Below are positions 1 to 6,657 of a DNA stretch of 16,862 nt, one piece after another. The translations under genes and the position numbers were made by a program. The notes below the pieces were generated by a model. That model searched no databases. It saw only the letters and a list, made by a program, of their open reading frames with translations, and was not told the DNA's origin. The stretch spans positions 1 to 16,862 of the forward strand of contig JBFMAV010000084.1 of the NCBI GenBank assembly GCA_040755535.1, read 5' to 3'. Numbering within the stretch: position 1 is the stretch's first letter; the number at the start of each line of letters is the position of its first letter. Source of the stretch: Aquabacter sp040755535. Lineage in GTDB: Bacteria; Pseudomonadota; Alphaproteobacteria; Rhizobiales; Xanthobacteraceae.

Positions 1-375
1 CGGCCCGGGCGCGTAATAGACCGTCGGGGGCTGCTGGGCCTGCTGGGCGGCGCTCGCCGCCGCCGCGCCCAGGATCAGTCCGCCCACGAGGCCGGCCGCT
101 GCGGCGGCGCCCGCATTGTTGTTGTTGCAGCCGCCCCAGCCGCAGTTGCGGTAATAGCCGGGCGGGGGCGGGCCATAGCCCGGGCCCCAGCCGGGACGCG
201 GACCCCAACCCGGGCCATAGCCCCAGCCGGGGCGCCATTGGACAGGGGTCACATCCACCGCGCCGGCGGAGTCAATCGCCGGCATCACGGGGCGCAGAGC
301 CTGGGCCTGCGCCGAAGGGACGGCCACGCCCACCATTACCGCCGCAGCGGCCATCAGAGAGACAATCCTACGCAT
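1..375 (-). CDS. Secreted Gly/Trp/Pro-rich protein, 3' end cut by window edge
   Basis: Reading from the ATG at 375 towards position 1 gives 125 codons without a stop, so the gene continues beyond the window. The N-terminus (MRRIVSLMAAAAVMVGV...PSAQAQA) is a typical Sec signal peptide with a probable AxA cleavage site near residue 26. After it comes a low-complexity stretch of repeated Pro-Gly-Trp-Gly units around residues 48-75. Next are NCGWGGC and a run of four Asn, then a hydrophobic Ala/Gly segment (about residues 88-110) and a Gln-rich patch. The composition and layout match the neighbour at 440-1033, so this is probably a paralogue exported to the periplasm or outer surface. A BA14K C-terminal domain may lie outside the window but is not seen. 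A purine-rich ribosome site (GGGAGAAGGG) lies 3 bases before the ATG, inside an inverted repeat. The 64-base gap suggests co-transcription with the gene at 440-1033. Function unknown. Confidence 0.7.
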   Translation of the reverse strand, partial: MRRIVSLMAAAAVMVGVAVPSAQAQALRPVMPAIDSAGAVDVTPVQWRPGWGYGPGWGPRPGWGPGYGPPPPGYYRNCGWGGCNNNNAGAAAAAGLVGGLILGAAAASAAQQAQQPPTVYYAPGP

Positions 376-377
376 CA

Positions 378-410
378 CCCTTCTCCCGGCCCGCTCCCAA
401 GGGGAGAGGG
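378..410. repeat. Imperfect inverted repeat between the two secreted-protein genes
   Basis: CCCTTCTCCC at 378-387 pairs with GGGGAGAGGG at 401-410, with one mismatch or bulge, around a 13-base GC-rich loop. The arms share the CCCTCTCCC core with the larger palindrome at 3231-3327, so this may be a degenerate member of the same REP-like family. On the minus-strand transcript the 3' arm contains the ribosome binding site of the gene starting at 375. Confidence 0.5.
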
Positions 411-439
411 CAGCTCCAAGAAATTCATATCATACGTGC

Positions 440-1033
440 TCAGGGACAGGGATGCCGCCGGCCGTCATACCCGAGATACGTGCCGGTTGCCGGGTTGTAG
501 GACCGGAACCGGCGCATGCAGTAAGCGACGGCGCTTCCCGGCGGCGGGCCGCCATAGACCACCGCCGGCGGAGGCGCCGCGATGGCCGAGCCGACGATGA
601 CGCCGGTGGCAAAGCCCGCGCCCGGTCCCCAGCCGCAGCCACCCCAGGCGCAGCCGCCCGGACCCCATCCCCAGCGCGGCCCCCCGCCCCAGGCGGGGGC
701 GACCACGACGGGCCTGTTCCATCCCCATCCGGGGCCTGGCCCCCATCCGGGACCGCGATTCCATCCGGGGCCTCCACCCCATCCGGGACCTGGCCCCCAT
801 CCGGGCCTTGGTCCCCAACCCGGCCCGGGGCCCCAGCCGCCACGCCATCCGGGGCCGGGTCCCCAGCCGCCGCCGTAACCGGGGCCGCGCCATTGGACCT
901 GTTCCACTGGCGTTGGCAGGGCATTGGCCTGTTGCGCCAATGCTCCAAGAGGCAGCGCGCGCGCGGGAGAGGCGAGGGCGCCGATCCCCGCGATGGCGAG
1001 GCCGGCCAGCACAAAGGACGCGTTCTTGCGCAT
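440..1033 (-). CDS. BA14K family secreted protein with Gly-Pro-Trp repeats
   Basis: The protein has 197 residues. Residues 1-26 form a Sec signal peptide (MRKNASFVLAGLAIAG... ending SPARA) with likely cleavage after ARA. Residues 48-110 are a low-complexity GPGWGPGPGW-type repeat. A short hydrophobic Ala/Gly/Val segment follows at about 140-155. The C-terminus carries the BA14K signature: YCMRRFRSYNPATGTYLGYD followed by GRRHPCP, with its conserved Cys, RSYNPATGTYLG core and final Cys. BA14K proteins are small exported proteins found mainly in Hyphomicrobiales. The Brucella founder was described as immunoreactive and lectin-like, but the role here is unknown. An AGGAG motif lies 9 bases before the ATG. 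The central repeat makes it longer than a minimal BA14K protein. The next gene downstream is a probable paralogue. Confidence 0.8.
   Translation of the reverse strand: MRKNASFVLAGLAIAGIGALASPARALPLGALAQQANALPTPVEQVQWRGPGYGGGWGPGPGWRGGWGPGPGWGPRPGWGPGPGWGGGPGWNRGPGWGPGPGWGWNRPVVVAPAWGGGPRWGWGPGGCAWGGCGWGPGAGFATGVIVGSAIAAPPPAVVYGGPPPGSAVAYCMRRFRSYNPATGTYLGYDGRRHPCP
726..815. repeat. Five-copy 18-bp tandem repeat inside the BA14K gene
   Basis: The 8-mer CATCCGGG begins at exactly 726, 744, 762, 780 and 798, which gives an 18-base period over five copies with variation in the second half of each unit. A sixth, more diverged unit (CAACCCGG) starts in phase at 816. Eighteen bases encode six residues, so the repeat produces the Pro-Gly-Trp-x-x-Gly hexapeptide pattern on the minus strand and keeps the reading frame when copy number changes. 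Confidence 0.8.
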
Positions 1034-1369
1034 GGGTCGAAACTCCTGCCGGATGAAGTTGCGCCGCGCACAGCGGGTTCCGGCCGCAATGGCTCATCAC
1101 ATGCGATTGAAGGGGCCAAGTTAAGGCGTTGACGCGGCGTCAGCATGGCTGCCCTGCGCCAAGCGCGCGGCATGTGCGCGCGTTCCCCGCGCACGAGGTG
1201 CCAGTGATCTGCGGCCTTGCCTTTCGCCGCGCGCTCCTGTAACGAGTGCGGCCTCCGAACCAGCCGGCTCATAAGGGCTGCCGTGCCGGTTCATATCGCT
1301 CACAGCAACAAAGGCTGAGCATGTCGCCCGCGCTTTGGCGCAGGGGATCTGCGGCCGTGGAGAGCCAAA
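1034..1369. other. Divergent intergenic spacer, 336 bases, no gene seen
   Basis: This spacer separates the minus-strand BA14K gene from the plus-strand rpmI. It must hold promoters for both directions, but no convincing -35/-10 pair stands out. TTGCCT at 1217 with TAACGA at 1240 has the right 17-base spacing but a poor -10, and ATAAGG at 1271 has no partner. No infC gene is present immediately upstream of rpmI, unlike the arrangement in many bacteria. I see no tRNA, no clear L20-type leader structure and no convincing small reading frame. Confidence 0.5.
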
Positions 1370-1570
1370 ATGCCCAAGATGAAGACCAAGTCGGGAGCGA
1401 AGAAGCGCTTCCGTCTGACGGGTACGGGAAAGGTCATCGCCGCTCAGGCTGGCAAGCGCCACGGCATGATCAAGCGGACCAACAACCAGATCCGCAATCT
1501 GCGCGGCACCACCATCCTGTGCGAGAGCGATGCGCGGATCATCCGCAAGTCGTTCCTGCCCAACGGCTGA
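1370..1570 (+). CDS. rpmI: 50S ribosomal protein L35
   Basis: The 66-residue basic protein begins MPKMKTKSGAKKRF and contains the family's KRHGMIKRTN motif and the C-terminal DARIIRKSFLPNG. The length is normal for bacterial L35 (about 65). It is a small rRNA-binding protein of the large ribosomal subunit. The start is supported by the universal MPKMKTxSGAKKR N-terminus and by GGAGAG a few bases upstream of the ATG. It is followed 22 bases later by rplT, its usual partner, so the two are almost certainly co-transcribed. Confidence 0.98.
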   Translation: MPKMKTKSGAKKRFRLTGTGKVIAAQAGKRHGMIKRTNNQIRNLRGTTILCESDARIIRKSFLPNG

Positions 1571-1592
1571 GCGCTAGCGAAGGAGATTTCCC

Positions 1593-1958
1593 ATGTCCCG
1601 TGTGAAACGCGGCGTCACCTCGCACGCCAAGCATAAGAAGGTCTACAAAGCCGCCAAGGGCTTTTACGGCCGTCGCAAGAATACCATCCGCGCTGCCAAG
1701 TCCGCCGTCGAGCGGTCGATGCAGTATGCGTACCGCGATCGCAAGGTGAAGAAGCGCACGTTCCGCGCGCTCTGGATCCAGCGCATCAATGCGGGTGTGC
1801 GCGAGCTGGATGTCGGCCTGACCTATTCGCGATTTATCGATGGTCTCGGCAAGGCCGGGATCGAGGTGGATCGCAAGGTGCTCTCGGATATCGCCATCCA
1901 TGAGCCCGCAGCGTTCAAGGCCCTCGTGGAGAAGGCGCAGGCGGCTCTCGCCGCCTGA
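1593..1958 (+). CDS. rplT: 50S ribosomal protein L20
   Basis: The 121-residue protein begins MSRVKRGVTSHAKHKKVYKA and carries the typical basic N-terminal arm and the motifs KGFYGRRKNTIR, YAYRDRK and LWIQRINAGVRE. The length matches the family (about 118). L20 binds 23S rRNA early in large-subunit assembly, and in some bacteria it also represses its own operon. A strong AAGGAG ribosome site lies at 1580-1585, 7 bases before the ATG. It sits directly after rpmI and is followed by a clear intrinsic terminator, so rpmI-rplT form a transcription unit that can end before pheS. Confidence 0.98.
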   Translation: MSRVKRGVTSHAKHKKVYKAAKGFYGRRKNTIRAAKSAVERSMQYAYRDRKVKKRTFRALWIQRINAGVRELDVGLTYSRFIDGLGKAGIEVDRKVLSDIAIHEPAAFKALVEKAQAALAA

Positions 1959-1991
1959 GCGTTTCCTCCCTCAGCCTTTCCGAGACCGATG

Positions 1992-2021
1992 AGCCCCGGC
2001 GGGTTTCCGCACGGGGCTTTT
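1992..2021 (+). terminator. Intrinsic terminator after rplT
   Basis: AGCCCCG (1992-1998) pairs with CGGGGCT (2012-2018). Inside it GCGG (1999-2002) pairs with CCGC (2007-2010) around a GTTT loop, with a single bulged A at 2011. This gives an 11-bp GC-rich stem followed directly by TTTTCGTT. It lies 34 bases after the rplT stop and 79 bases before pheS. Confidence 0.85.
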
Positions 2022-2047
2022 CGTTGTGGGTCCGGCGCAGCTATAAG
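2018..2047 (+). promoter_or_regulatory. Candidate pheS promoter (weak)
   Basis: TATAAG at 2042-2047 is a good -10-like element in otherwise GC-rich sequence. The best -35 at proper spacing is only TTTTCG (2018-2023, 18-base spacer), and TTGTGG at 2024 is too close. The position, just after a strong terminator and about 50 bases before the pheS ATG, is where a promoter would be expected. No Phe-rich leader peptide of the enteric pheM kind is visible before pheS. Confidence 0.3.
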
Positions 2048-2099
2048 CGCGGCGCCTTTCCTGGACGCCTCCGGCGGAGAGCACCAAGGGACTTTTCTC

Positions 2100-3209
2100 A
2101 TGTCCGACTTCGTTTTGACCGACCATCCCGGCCTCGACGCGCTGGAGCGCGAGATCGCCGCCGGCATCCTCGCCGCCGATGACGAGGCCGCGCTCGAACA
2201 GGTGCGCATCGCCGCCCTCGGCAAGAAGGGCTCGGTCTCCGAACTGCTGAAGTCGCTCGGCGCCATGAGCCCGGACGAGCGCAAGGTCATGGGCCCGGCC
2301 ATCAATGGCCTGCGCGACCGCGTCCAGGGCCTGCTGGCCGCGCGCAAGGAGACGCTGAAGGCTGCGGCGCTCACGGCGCGCCTCGCCAGCGAGCGGGTGG
2401 ACGTGACGCTGCCGGTGCGCGAGCCGGCGGTGGAGATCGGCCGCATCCACCCCATCGCCCAGGTGACGGAAGAACTGACCGCCATTTTTGCGGACATGGG
2501 TTTCTCGGTGGCGGAAGGGCCGGACATCGAGACCGACTTCCACAATTTCACCGCGCTGAACTTCCCCGAAGGCCACCCGGCGCGGGAGATGCACGACACC
2601 TTCTTCCTGCCGCCGGGAGCGGACGGGCAGCGCAAGGTGCTGCGCACCCACACCTCGCCGGTGCAGGTGCGCACCATGCTGGCCAACACGCCGCCGATCC
2701 GCGTCATCTGCCCGGGCCGCACCTATCGCTGCGACAGCGATCAGACCCACACCCCCATGTTCCATCAGGTGGAGGGCCTCGTCATCGACAAGGGCTCCCA
2801 TATGGGGCACCTGAAGTGGATCCTGGAGGAGTTCTGCAAGGCCTTCTTCGAGGTGGAGCGCGTCACCATGCGCTTCCGCCCGTCCTTCTTCCCCTTCACC
2901 GAGCCGAGCATGGAAGTGGATATCCAATGCGACCGCTCGCGCCCCGGAGAGATCCGCTTCGGCGAGGGCAATGACTGGCTGGAGATCCTGGGCTGCGGGA
3001 TGGTGCATCCCAATGTGCTGCGCAATTGCGGCATCGAACCGGACGTCTATCAGGGCTTCGCCTGGGGCATGGGGATCGACCGCATCGCCATGCTGAAATA
3101 CGGCATGAACGATTTGCGCGCCTTCTTCGAAGCGGATGTGCGCTGGCTCTCGCACTACGGCTTCCGGCCGCTGGATTTCCCCACTTTGGCGGGTGGGCTC
3201 AGCGCGTAA
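2100..3209 (+). CDS. pheS: Phenylalanine--tRNA ligase alpha subunit
   Basis: The 369-residue protein is the catalytic subunit of the cytoplasmic alpha2-beta2 synthetase that charges tRNA-Phe. The N-terminal region (about 1-100) is the tRNA-binding coiled-coil domain. The class II aminoacyl-tRNA synthetase core follows: HPIAQVTEELTAIFADMGF near 117-135, motif 2 with RFRPSFFPFTEPSMEVDIQC at 258-277, and motif 3 with GFAWGMGIDRIAMLKYG at 319-335. The Phe-pocket FPFTEPS and the Ala in GFAWGMG are conserved. The open frame extends upstream to 1989, but that start lies inside the rplT terminator. The ATG at 2100 gives the normal MSDFVL-type N-terminus and has AAGGGA 8 bases upstream. pheT follows after 165 bases. 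Confidence 0.97.
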   Translation: MSDFVLTDHPGLDALEREIAAGILAADDEAALEQVRIAALGKKGSVSELLKSLGAMSPDERKVMGPAINGLRDRVQGLLAARKETLKAAALTARLASERVDVTLPVREPAVEIGRIHPIAQVTEELTAIFADMGFSVAEGPDIETDFHNFTALNFPEGHPAREMHDTFFLPPGADGQRKVLRTHTSPVQVRTMLANTPPIRVICPGRTYRCDSDQTHTPMFHQVEGLVIDKGSHMGHLKWILEEFCKAFFEVERVTMRFRPSFFPFTEPSMEVDIQCDRSRPGEIRFGEGNDWLEILGCGMVHPNVLRNCGIEPDVYQGFAWGMGIDRIAMLKYGMNDLRAFFEADVRWLSHYGFRPLDFPTLAGGLSA

Positions 3210-3230
3210 GGACAAGGGGCGCCCGGCTCT

Positions 3231-3327
3231 GCCCCCTCCCACCCCTCCCCCGCAGGCGGGAGAGGGCTTTTCCGAGGCGCGACCGCAAGCTCCCTCTCCC
3301 GCTTGCGGGGGAGGGATGGGGAGGGGG
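3231..3327. repeat. REP-like long palindrome between pheS and pheT
   Basis: The left arm at 3231-3266 (CCCCCTCCC...CGGGAGAGGG) and the right arm at 3292-3327 (CCCTCTCCCG...GGAGGGGG) are near-perfect reverse complements of about 36 bases. They differ at only a few positions and surround a 25-base spacer. The C-rich/G-rich arms with a CCCTCTCCC core resemble the dispersed palindromic repeats common in rhizobial-order genomes. Most of the pheS-pheT gap is this element. In RNA it would form a long stem that could protect the pheS message or lower read-through into pheT. Confidence 0.75.
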
Positions 3328-3374
3328 AAGCCAGCGCCCAGGGCGCGGCGGCAACACATCACGGACGGCGACCC

Positions 3375-5789
3375 ATGAAATTCACCCTCTCCTGGCTGAA
3401 AGAGCATCTCGACACCCCGGCCTCGCTCGACGAGATCCTGGAGCGCCTCACCCTGATCGGCCTGGAGGTCGAAGGGGTGGAGGACAAAGGCAAGGCGCTC
3501 GCGCCCTTCGTGGTGGGCGAGGTGCTGACCGCCGAGAAGCATCCCAATGCCGATAAGCTCAGGGTCTGCACCGTCTCCATCGGGGCGGGCGATCCCATCC
3601 AGGTGGTCTGCGGCGCGCCCAATGCGCGGGCCGGGCTGAAGACCGTCTTCGCCGCGCCGGGCACAATCATTCCCGCCACCGGCACCGAGCTGAAGATCGG
3701 CAAGATCCGCGACGTGGAAAGCCGGGGCATGTTGTGCTCCGGCCGCGAAATGGGCCTGTCCGAGGAGCATGACGGCATCCTGGAACTGCCGGCGGACGCC
3801 CCTGTGGGCGCGCCGTTCGCGGACGTGCTGGGCCTTGGCGATCCGGTGATCGAGATCGCGGTGACGCCAAACCGCGCCGATTGCCTCGGCATTTCCGGCA
3901 TTGCCCGCGATCTGGCGGCCGCCGGCCTCGGCACGCTGAAGACGCGGGACGTGAAGCCGGTGGCCGGCACCTTCCCCTCGCCGGTGACGGTGCGCCTCGA
4001 TTTCGGCGACACGCCGTCCTTGTGCCCCGCCTTCGCCTTGCGCGTGGTGCGCGGGGTGAAGAATGGTCCCTCGCCCGACTGGCTCCAGGCGAAGCTGCGC
4101 GCCATCGGCCTGCGGCCCATCAATGCGCTGGTGGACATCACCAATCTGCTCACCATGGATCGCGACCGCCCGCTGCACGTCTTCGACCTGAAGAAGGTGC
4201 AGGGCGACCTCGTGGTGCGCCGCGCCGTCGCGGGCGAGACCTTGCTGGCGCTCGACGGGCGGACCTACACGCTCGACGAGACCATGTGCGTCATCGCCGA
4301 CGACAAGGGCGTGGAGAGCCTTGCCGGCATCATGGGCGGCGAAGAGTCCGGCTGCGACGAGACCACGACCGACGTGGTGATCGAATCCGCGCTCTGGGAG
4401 CCCATCACTATCGCCCAGACCGGACGCAAGCTCGGCATCAATTCCGATGCCCGCTTCCGCTTCGAGCGCGGCATCGACCCGGCCTTCATGCTGCCGGGCC
4501 TGGAACTGGCCACGCACCTCGTCATGGACCTGTGCGGCGGCGCGCCGTCGGAAGTCGTGGTGTATGGCACGGTACCGGACACCACGCGCACCATCGACTT
4601 CCCCTTCTCCGAGGTGAAGCGCCTCTCCGGCCTTGAGGCCAGCGAGGAGGAGATGCGCGGCGTCCTGGCGCGCCTCGGCTTTGCGGTGTCGGGAAACGGG
4701 CCGGTGGTGCAGGTGGTTCCGCCCTCCTGGCGCGGCGATGTGGAAGGCAAGGCCGACCTCGTGGAAGAGGTGGTGCGCATTCTAGGCCTTGCCCGCGTGC
4801 CGCTCACCGAATTCCCGCGAGACGGCGGCGGGCGCAAGCCGGTCCTGACGGCGCTCCAGTTGCGCACCCGCAAGGCACGGCGCGCGCTTGCCGCGCGCGG
4901 GCTGGTGGAAGCCGTGACCTGGTCCTTCGTTCCGGCGGCCGAGGCGAAGCTGTTCGGTGGCGGCGCGCCAGAATTGGCGCTGGTCAACCCCATCGCCTCC
5001 GACCTCTCGGACATGCGCCCGAGCCTGCTGCCCGGTCTTCTGCGTGCGGCCCAGACCAACGGCGATCGCGGCTATGGCGATGCCGGCTTGTTCGAAGTGG
5101 GCCAGGTGTTCGCCGGCGACCGGCCCGAAGACCAGCGCATGGCTGCATCCGGCGTGCGGCGCGGCACGGCGAAGGCGTCTGGCGCGGGCCGCTTCTGGCA
5201 GGGCGCGGCCGGCAGCGTGGATGTTTACGACGCGAAGGCGGACGCGCTGGCCGTGCTCGCGGCGGCCGGCGCGCCGGTGGCCAATCTCCAGGTCACGGCG
5301 GACGCGCCCGGCTGGTATCATCCCGGCCGCTCCGGCGCCCTGCGCCTCGGCCCGAACGTCATGGCCACGTTCGGGGAGCTGCATCCCGCCACCCTGGAAG
5401 CCCTTGACGTGTCCGGCCCCATTGTCGGTTTCGAGGTGATCCTGGACCGGGTTCCGGAACCCAAGGCGAAGCCGACCAAGGTGAAGCCGGCGTTGGATCT
5501 CTCCGCCTTCCAGCCCGTGCGGCGCGATTTCGCCTTCGTCGTCGATCGCGGCATTGCCGCCGCCGATATCGTGCGGGCTGCCCTTGGCGTGGACAAGAAG
5601 CTGGTCACCGGCGCCAGCATCTTCGATGTGTACCAGGGCGCGGGCATTGCCGAGGACAAGAAGTCCGTGGCGGTCGAGGTTGTCCTTCAGCCTCGTGAGC
5701 GGACCTTGACCGATGCCGAGATCGATGCGGTCGCCAACCGCATCATTGCCGAAGTCTCGAAGAAGACCGGCGCCACCTTGAGAGGATGA
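3375..5789 (+). CDS. pheT: Phenylalanine--tRNA ligase beta subunit
   Basis: The 804-residue protein is the partner of PheS. It begins MKFTLSWLKEHLD, the standard PheT N-terminus. Domains in order: an EMAP-II/OB-like tRNA-binding domain at about 40-150 (VVGEVLTAEKHPNADKLRVC), the B3/B4 editing region at about 210-390 with RPINALVDITNLLT and HVFDLKK, B5 at about 400-475, the catalytically inactive synthetase-like core at about 480-690 (EVVTWSF-like EAVTWSFVPA, NPI), and an FDX-ACB anticodon-binding domain from about 710 to the end (QPVRRDFAFVVD ... ERTLTDAEID). The length is normal (about 800). The frame is open back to 3303 but that part only translates the palindromic repeat, so the ATG at 3375 is chosen. 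Its ribosome site is weak, and part of its expression may depend on coupling to pheS transcription. Confidence 0.97.
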   Translation: MKFTLSWLKEHLDTPASLDEILERLTLIGLEVEGVEDKGKALAPFVVGEVLTAEKHPNADKLRVCTVSIGAGDPIQVVCGAPNARAGLKTVFAAPGTIIPATGTELKIGKIRDVESRGMLCSGREMGLSEEHDGILELPADAPVGAPFADVLGLGDPVIEIAVTPNRADCLGISGIARDLAAAGLGTLKTRDVKPVAGTFPSPVTVRLDFGDTPSLCPAFALRVVRGVKNGPSPDWLQAKLRAIGLRPINALVDITNLLTMDRDRPLHVFDLKKVQGDLVVRRAVAGETLLALDGRTYTLDETMCVIADDKGVESLAGIMGGEESGCDETTTDVVIESALWEPITIAQTGRKLGINSDARFRFERGIDPAFMLPGLELATHLVMDLCGGAPSEVVVYGTVPDTTRTIDFPFSEVKRLSGLEASEEEMRGVLARLGFAVSGNGPVVQVVPPSWRGDVEGKADLVEEVVRILGLARVPLTEFPRDGGGRKPVLTALQLRTRKARRALAARGLVEAVTWSFVPAAEAKLFGGGAPELALVNPIASDLSDMRPSLLPGLLRAAQTNGDRGYGDAGLFEVGQVFAGDRPEDQRMAASGVRRGTAKASGAGRFWQGAAGSVDVYDAKADALAVLAAAGAPVANLQVTADAPGWYHPGRSGALRLGPNVMATFGELHPATLEALDVSGPIVGFEVILDRVPEPKAKPTKVKPALDLSAFQPVRRDFAFVVDRGIAAADIVRAALGVDKKLVTGASIFDVYQGAGIAEDKKSVAVEVVLQPRERTLTDAEIDAVANRIIAEVSKKTGATLRG

Positions 5790-5797
5790 CGCTGTCC

Positions 5798-5821
5798 GAC
5801 CCGCGCGCTCGCGCGCGGGTC
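5798..5821 (+). terminator. Hairpin after pheT, probable terminator
   Basis: GACCCGCGCG (5798-5807) and CGCGCGGGTC (5812-5821) form a perfect 10-bp stem with a CTCG loop, starting 8 bases after the pheT stop. No T-run follows, so it is not a classical intrinsic terminator. Its position and strength still suggest a 3' end or an RNA-stabilising stem for the pheST message. Confidence 0.55.
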
Positions 5822-5840
5822 ACGTATGCGGGGGAAAGTG

Positions 5841-5924
5841 ATGGATAATGTGATCTACCTTTCGGTTGCCGGTGTCGCGGTATTATGTTGTTCTGGACTC
5901 CTTTGGATCGCCTTTTTTGGCTAA
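5841..5924 (+). CDS. Possible 27-residue single-span membrane microprotein
   Basis: The frame ATG (5841) to TAA (5922-5924) encodes a peptide starting MDNVIYLSVAG and ending SGLLWIAFFG. After four residues nearly all of it is one hydrophobic helix with a Cys-Cys pair, ending in Trp-Ile-Ala-Phe-Phe-Gly. GGGGGAAAG sits just upstream as a possible ribosome site. In-frame alternatives are GTG 5838 and ATG 5826. Codons such as TTA, TGT and TTT are unlike the GC-rich neighbours. A 27-codon open frame can arise by chance in AT-rich DNA, so this is a candidate only. Confidence 0.25.
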   Translation: MDNVIYLSVAGVAVLCCSGLLWIAFFG

Positions 5925-5946
5925 CTTTAGTCGTAGGGCGTAAAAA
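5917..5946 (+). promoter_or_regulatory. Candidate promoter for the exported-protein gene at 6027
   Basis: TTGGCT (5917-5922) and TAAAAA (5941-5946) are spaced 18 bases apart in a stretch that is clearly AT-richer than its surroundings, about 80 bases upstream of the gene. The hexamers match the housekeeping consensus only moderately. Confidence 0.3.
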
Positions 5947-6026
5947 ATAGTTCGCCATCGGTCAGTTAGGGAGGAAGCAACCAGTCGGCAGCTACGCTTG
6001 GCTTGCGGATCATTAAGGTTGCCTCG

Positions 6027-6470
6027 ATGTTGTTTTCACAACTGGCGATTGTTTCCCTTGCTCTCGTCTTTGCGCAGCTATCGGACGAAGCTGTAGCGGA
6101 GCAGACAATGCTTGCGGGGATGGTCGCCGCTGCGTCCGAGGCGCAGGAGCAGTGCCATATTCGGGGCGAGGCCCTGGCCGCGATGAAATACGCGCGTTCC
6201 GTGCAGCCCGCATTCGACGTGGTGAATGATCCGGGCGACGGCAAGGCGGTCCATTCCGCCCTGCTCAATGTGCGCGCCTTGGTGCGCAAGATCGGCGCTC
6301 AGGCCTGGTGCGAACTCTATCTGATGGAGCGGCCGGATTTCTCCCGGGAGCGCGAGCGATCGGGCTGTGGCGCGGGGCCGGACACCTGCGGCTTCGGGCC
6401 CGGCCTTGCGCCGGCCTTCACCACCCAGGACCTTCCCTCCGCCGCCTCGCCCCGCTTGTTGCCCCTCTAG
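6027..6470 (+). CDS. Exported protein of unknown function with four cysteines
   Basis: I do not recognise this gene. From the ATG at 6027 it encodes 147 residues. The N-terminus (MLFSQLAIVSLALVFAQLSD) is hydrophobic and looks like a signal peptide, with possible cleavage after EAVA. The rest is soluble, with QCHIRGEALAAMKYARSVQ, AWCELYLMERPD and a CGAGPDTCGFGPG segment; four cysteines could pair in the periplasm. The last 25 residues are Pro/Ala/Leu-rich. The frame is open back to a TTG at 6003, which would add the positively charged MRIIKVAS but has no ribosome site at normal distance. ATG 6027 has AAGG at 6015-6018 and is preferred. It stands alone between the pheST hairpin and convergent minus-strand genes. 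The first part of the gene is AT-rich, which hints at recent acquisition or a lineage-specific origin. Confidence 0.55.
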   Translation: MLFSQLAIVSLALVFAQLSDEAVAEQTMLAGMVAAASEAQEQCHIRGEALAAMKYARSVQPAFDVVNDPGDGKAVHSALLNVRALVRKIGAQAWCELYLMERPDFSRERERSGCGAGPDTCGFGPGLAPAFTTQDLPSAASPRLLPL

Positions 6471-6479
6471 GACCGATCG

Positions 6480-6494
6480 ACCGTCGCGGACGGT
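6480..6494. terminator. Short hairpin in the convergent gap
   Basis: ACCGTC (6480-6485) and GACGGT (6489-6494) form a perfect 6-bp stem around GCG, 10 bases after the stop of the plus-strand gene, followed by ACTTTC. It is a weak terminator candidate. The rest of the gap (6495-6657) shows no convincing gene on either strand. Confidence 0.35.
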
Positions 6495-6657
6495 ACTTTC
6501 CTCGCGCGTCGGGGCCGCCATGCCCCGGCGTTTCCCAGGCATTGCCGGCCGCGACGAGATCCCAGGCGAGACAGTCAAACCGTCCGCGAGCATGCGCGCG
6601 ACCGGTTCCTGGTGCGTTCGAACCGCCTTGAGGAGCGGATCGACATCTGCAATCGGC

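Noticed and set aside
452..1132. Plus-strand open frames opposite the BA14K gene
   Set aside because: They are Pro/Ala/Arg-rich readings of the Gly-Trp repeat. The minus strand has a signal peptide, a ribosome site and the BA14K domain.
1217..1245. Possible rpmI promoter (TTGCCT, 17-base spacer, TAACGA)
   Set aside because: The -10 matches the consensus at only two positions, so it was not listed as a feature.
1989..2099. N-terminal extension of pheS
   Set aside because: It would start within the rplT terminator. The extra residues are not PheS-like and the ATG at 2100 has a ribosome site.
3303..3374. N-terminal extension of pheT
   Set aside because: It translates the palindromic repeat. 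MKFTLSWLKEHL at 3375 is the conserved start.
1971..4517. A minus-strand open frame of more than 800 codons opposite pheS and pheT
   Set aside because: It is antisense to two certain genes, its translation is His/Arg/Ala-rich without domains, and long antisense frames are expected in GC-rich DNA.
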